64,000 bases of DNA from Acidobacteriota bacterium (lineage in GTDB: Bacteria; Acidobacteriota; Terriglobia; Bryobacterales; Bryobacteraceae). The stretch spans positions 1 through 64,000 of the forward strand of contig JANXXI010000184.1 in assembly GCA_025350695.1 (NCBI GenBank). The letters are read 5' to 3'. Shown one piece after another: positions 60,441 to 64,000 of the stretch. The notes beneath the pieces are model-generated. The model saw only the letters and a list, made by a program, of their open reading frames with translations. It ran no database searches and had not been told where the DNA came from. Both the position numbers and the translations under genes were made by a program. How positions within the stretch are numbered: position 1 is the stretch's first letter; the number at the start of each line of letters is the position of its first letter.

Positions 60441-61133
60441 TTACAACTTCTTCCGTACGGCCAACGCAAGCAGTGCAACTCCCGCAAGCAGGAACGTTGC
60501 AGGCTCAGGGGTCGCGACGAGGGCCGCGCCGAACTGGGTCACGTCCAAACTATCGACGCCAAAATCATTACCGCCCGTTGAGGTGCTTGTATTGTAGATT
60601 TGAACCGTTACTTGGTTCCCTGTAGGAACAAAGGAGAGCGATTGTAGCGTCCATGTTGGGCTCGGCACGGCTGGAGGATTAACGGCACTCGTGAACTGTA
60701 TTTGCGAGGCAGGCGTTCCCAGCGAGGACGTTCCATTGTAAACGCGCAATTGGAGAACTGCCGGACCGGACGAAAACAGGCCCGCAAAATATGCGCTGAA
60801 GACGCTATTCAAGTTTGCCGTGACACTCACAGTCTGTTGGTAAACAAGGTTTCCAGTACCTGTGCTTCCATTCACAATCATGTAATTGGAGCCTGCCTGA
60901 GGGCCAACCGATGCCCATAGCGGATGACAAAGGGATGAACTACCGCCAATGGAATAAGTGCCTTCTCCAGTCAGACCGGGAACGGGGCAACCCAAAAGGG
61001 CTAAACTTGTCGACCCTGGGGCGATTGCTCCAGTTTCAAAGGTCTGAATTGGAGTTGCAAAGGAGAAGACGGAAGCGAAGGACAAAAGTAAAACGTGCGA
61101 GAGAATTGGGTGAGTCTTGATCACTGCGAACAC
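60441..61133 (-). CDS. PEP-CTERM sorting domain-containing protein
   Basis: Signal peptide; C-terminal TPEPATFLLAGVALLALAVRKKL. Confidence 0.88.
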   Translation of the reverse strand: MFAVIKTHPILSHVLLLSFASVFSFATPIQTFETGAIAPGSTSLALLGCPVPGLTGEGTYSIGGSSSLCHPLWASVGPQAGSNYMIVNGSTGTGNLVYQQTVSVTANLNSVFSAYFAGLFSSGPAVLQLRVYNGTSSLGTPASQIQFTSAVNPPAVPSPTWTLQSLSFVPTGNQVTVQIYNTSTSTGGNDFGVDSLDVTQFGAALVATPEPATFLLAGVALLALAVRKKL

Positions 61134-61510
61134 CTCTTGTTTGTTAATTTTCTTAATTTCTATTTTAGGCGTAGTAGTACTACAACTGTTTTACACCTAC
61201 TCAATAATCCTACATACTAGGAGTACTAGTCAAGAGAAAATGTGGGGTGCCTCCCTCGTTTGGAGGGAAGGATATACTTTTTGTTTTGATTCTAAAAGGG
61301 TTAGCTGTAAACTAAGAGAGTGACCTGCTAGTACCAGCATGGGCATATCGATAGTGTATTTGCACAAATCCAGATTCTTAGATGCCTTTGATTCGGGATT
61401 TCCGGTTCAAACTGATTTTTTTCGAACGGGGCTCGCTATAATCAAACAGGTCGCAAAGAAGCCCCCTCCTTTGCGATGTCGTTTTATTGCCAAAGTGTCG
61501 ACGAATATCC

Positions 61511-61984
61511 CTATTCTGGTCCGTCGGGGATTTCGATCAGCTTTGCGTTTCGGTACAACCGTTCTAAGTCGTAGTACGCTCGTTTCTCTTCGGAGAAGAC
61601 GTGGACGATGTAATCGCCGTAATCCATCAGCACCCACTCGCCCGTTTCATACCCTTCGATACTCGATGGCCGATCGTTTAGTTCGCGCTTCAAACGGCCT
61701 TCCACTTCATCGCAAATCGCCATGTTTTGGCGAATATTCGTTCCATTTGTGATGATGAAAAAATCAGTGAAAGACGTTATATCTCGCAGGTCTAGGACGC
61801 GAATTTTACGGCCCTGCTTATCTTGGATCGCCTTTACAACCTCTTCCCAAGCGTACGAATCTTCCTGAAGCACGTCTTCGACGGGCGCGGATTCGGATTC
61901 GAGCTTTGGGGCCTTTGATGCTGCGGCTTTCTTTTTCGGCAACGCCGTTTTGACTGCTTTCTTTGCCGCCGTTTTGGTGGCCAA
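61511..61984 (-). CDS. rsfS: Ribosomal silencing factor RsfS with Lys/Ala-rich N-terminal extension
   Basis: VLDLRDITSFTDFFIITNGTNIRQNMAICDEVEGRLK...GYETGEWVLMDYGDYIVHVFSEEKRAYYDLERLY. Confidence 0.93.
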   Translation of the reverse strand: MATKTAAKKAVKTALPKKKAAASKAPKLESESAPVEDVLQEDSYAWEEVVKAIQDKQGRKIRVLDLRDITSFTDFFIITNGTNIRQNMAICDEVEGRLKRELNDRPSSIEGYETGEWVLMDYGDYIVHVFSEEKRAYYDLERLYRNAKLIEIPDGPE

Positions 61985-62076
61985 TTTCTTTGTGACTGCT
62001 TTCTTTAATGCTATGGGGCTCAGTCCTCCTACAATCGGTATCGTACTACAGTTGAGGCATAATAATAGAGGAAACC

Positions 62077-62907
62077 TTGCTGACGATCCGTTTGGCCGCC
62101 ATTTTTGTGCTGACTTCCATCGCTTGCCGCGCCCAGGACTCCATTCGGGTCCGTTCCGCGGCTGAAGACTTGGAACGCGTGCGTGAATTAGTGGCTGTGG
62201 GCGCCGCCCCTCGACATCAACTCGAGTTGGCCGAAGAGAAATTGCAGGAAGCTAAGCAAGCGCAGTCGCTCGATACGCTTTTGTTTAGTCAGGTCAAAAT
62301 CGAGGAATTGACTGAGTCCCAGGCGAAAGAAATGGTGGAAGCCGCCACGGGTTTCGTGGATCGCGAAAAGCTCCGCCTTGATCAAGCCTTGAAAATGGTG
62401 GAGAACGGACTTCGTCCCAAGCATTCTCTTGAACCATTCGAAGACAATCTGACAAGGGCTAATCATACGCTGGGATTGGCGAAATCCAGAGCTTCACTAG
62501 TTCAGGAATTAGTGGCCATCGTAATGGCGGAGAAGGAAGCGGCAGAGCATCCCGCCGAGCCTGAAACACCGAAGGGCCCTAAACCAGTGTTTGAAAAATT
62601 TGACGGAAAAATGGCGTTCAGCACTGCTGAACTTAAGCAGGTTATGCTGGCATACGAGAAACGGTTTTCCTCACCTTTGCCGATCAGCGCTAGAGGGGAA
62701 ACCGCGGTACACAAAGCGCTGGGGTACGATCATCGCGGCCGAGTCGACGTCGGACTTAAACCGGACGGTGAACAAGGTCTGTGGCTGCGTCATTACCTGG
62801 AAGTAGCCAAAATCCCCTACTTTGCTTTCCGTAAGTGGGTACCCGGTCAGGCTACTGCTCCCCATATTCACATTGGTCCGCCAAGCACGCGCCTGGTGGC
62901 CGATTAG
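62077..62907 (+). CDS. Secreted coiled-coil protein with M15-like (HxxxxxxxD...HxH) C-terminal domain
   Basis: Signal peptide MLTIRLAAIFVLTSIACRAQ; C-terminal HKALGYDHRGRVDVGLKPDGEQGLWLRHYLEVAKIPYFAF...APHIHIGPPSTRL. Confidence 0.45.
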   Translation: MLTIRLAAIFVLTSIACRAQDSIRVRSAAEDLERVRELVAVGAAPRHQLELAEEKLQEAKQAQSLDTLLFSQVKIEELTESQAKEMVEAATGFVDREKLRLDQALKMVENGLRPKHSLEPFEDNLTRANHTLGLAKSRASLVQELVAIVMAEKEAAEHPAEPETPKGPKPVFEKFDGKMAFSTAELKQVMLAYEKRFSSPLPISARGETAVHKALGYDHRGRVDVGLKPDGEQGLWLRHYLEVAKIPYFAFRKWVPGQATAPHIHIGPPSTRLVAD

Positions 62908-62947
62908 ACCATAATATTTCTAGTTACTTATTGGAGGGAGCCTCTTT

Positions 62948-63487
62948 ATGGCCCTTGGCAAGCTTAGTGTCCTTATCTCAGTCGAACAGATTCGCGAACG
63001 GATTAATCATATCGGAGCTCGCATTGACGCCGATTACCCCAATCACGCCGAAACCGTTCACTTGATCGCCATCTTGAAAGGCGCGTACGTATTCATGGCC
63101 GACCTATCCCGCGCAATTAAGCGCCCTGTGACGGTGGATTTCATGGGAATTTCGAGCTATGGTAAAGGCAAAACCAGTTCGGGAGAAGTCCGCGTCACCA
63201 AGGATCTGGATACCGTAATCGAAGGCAACCACGTCATTATTGTTGAGGATATCGTTGACAGCGGCGTCACTCTGACCTACCTGCTGAACCTGCTGGATCA
63301 GCGCAAGCCGAAATCGATCAAGATCGCGGCGCTACTCGACAAGCCGGAGCGCCGTCTTCGTCCAATCAATGCGGCTTATGTTGGCTTCAGTATTCCGGAT
63401 GAATTCGTTGTGGGCTACGGTCTCGACTATGCTGAAAAGTATCGCAATCTGCCGGATATTTGCGTGCTTAGCGAAGAGGACGAATAA
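62948..63487 (+). CDS. hpt: Hypoxanthine phosphoribosyltransferase
   Basis: LKGAYVFMADLSRAIKRPVTVDFMGISSYGKGKTSSGEV; VIIVEDIVDSGVTLTYLLNLL; VGFSIPDEFVVGYGLDYAEKYRNLPDI. Confidence 0.96.
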   Translation: MALGKLSVLISVEQIRERINHIGARIDADYPNHAETVHLIAILKGAYVFMADLSRAIKRPVTVDFMGISSYGKGKTSSGEVRVTKDLDTVIEGNHVIIVEDIVDSGVTLTYLLNLLDQRKPKSIKIAALLDKPERRLRPINAAYVGFSIPDEFVVGYGLDYAEKYRNLPDICVLSEEDE

Positions 63488-63491
63488 CTTT

Positions 63492-63992
63492 TCACTGCAG
63501 CGAAACTAGATGCTGACCGCTAGGCAGTGTCAAAACGAAAGCCCCATCGTCACGCTTTACAAAAACCGGCTTCACTTTTAGGCCGTCCACCTCAACCGAC
63601 GCTGGCTGCCGATCTAAAACGGCAATAGCTCGCCAAGATTGCTGGTACGAAATCTCAACGGCTTTTCCGGCAACACTCGCCGTCCGCAACTGCCCGTTGA
63701 AATCCAAAACATGGAACGCAGTGTCTTGCGACGAATGTTCCGCAACCACTGGCCCCGCGGGCAGCCAAAGCGTCGTGTTACTTCGCACCGGCCACAACTT
63801 GCCATTCACAAACGCGGATCCCTCCCAAGGAATGCCCACGCCGTAAGGTGAATCCACAACTGTTTTCGTTCCCACCGTTTCGCAACGCGTCACCGACGCC
63901 GCGGCCGAGCCCACCCACGGAACATCCTCTGGGCCGATAGAATTCTCAAAATACAAAGCCACCCGAGGAAACGCCCGCGCAGCCGTGTGCAC
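63492..63992 (-). CDS. C-terminal part of a protein continuing beyond the window
   Basis: Open frame to the window edge; no recognised family. Confidence 0.5.
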   Translation of the reverse strand: MHTAARAFPRVALYFENSIGPEDVPWVGSAAASVTRCETVGTKTVVDSPYGVGIPWEGSAFVNGKLWPVRSNTTLWLPAGPVVAEHSSQDTAFHVLDFNGQLRTASVAGKAVEISYQQSWRAIAVLDRQPASVEVDGLKVKPVFVKRDDGAFVLTLPSGQHLVSLQ

Positions 63993-64000
63993 CAGCTGAA

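Noticed and set aside
1-64000. CRISPR arrays, rRNA and tRNA genes
   Set aside because: No regularly spaced direct repeats and no rRNA-like sequence were seen; the GGTTCAAATCC string at 40688 falls inside the helicase gene. A tRNAscan/Infernal run would be needed to exclude tRNAs fully

Overview
The window looks like chromosomal DNA from an Acidobacteria/Bryobacterales (Solibacter-like) bacterium, judged from four large Oar-like TonB-dependent receptors, a DUF1501/DUF1549 pair, a TIGR03437-type C-terminal domain and PEP-CTERM proteins. Main blocks: TonB receptor/M28 peptidase region (0.2-17.7 kb); a decayed-gene patch with a sortase remnant and a MITE-like element (17.7-18.8 kb); menaquinone/shikimate/NAD genes (ubiE, aroB, nadB); a glycan export/glycosyltransferase cluster (23-30.5 kb); a PEGA protein and a secreted HD-like protein; a decayed higBA toxin-antitoxin locus; a fourth TonB receptor; an MrfA-like helicase; a uvrA - DHS-like - CPBP - CPBP - mtnA operon; a toxin-antitoxin patch (DUF433/DUF5615 plus hicA with a broken hicB); a Gld-like ABC exporter operon followed by pncB/pncA; two further PEP-CTERM paralogues; rsfS; and hpt. 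The most notable observation is at 38005-38703 (minus strand). Two ORFs in the same frame, separated by one TGA, join into a 232-aa iodothyronine-deiodinase-like protein with the motif GSYT-U-PPF. A perfect 5-bp hairpin with a GGU loop lies 17 nt after the UGA, as expected for a bacterial SECIS element, so this is a strong selenoprotein candidate that ORF callers split. All calls were made by reading the sequence; no database searches were run.
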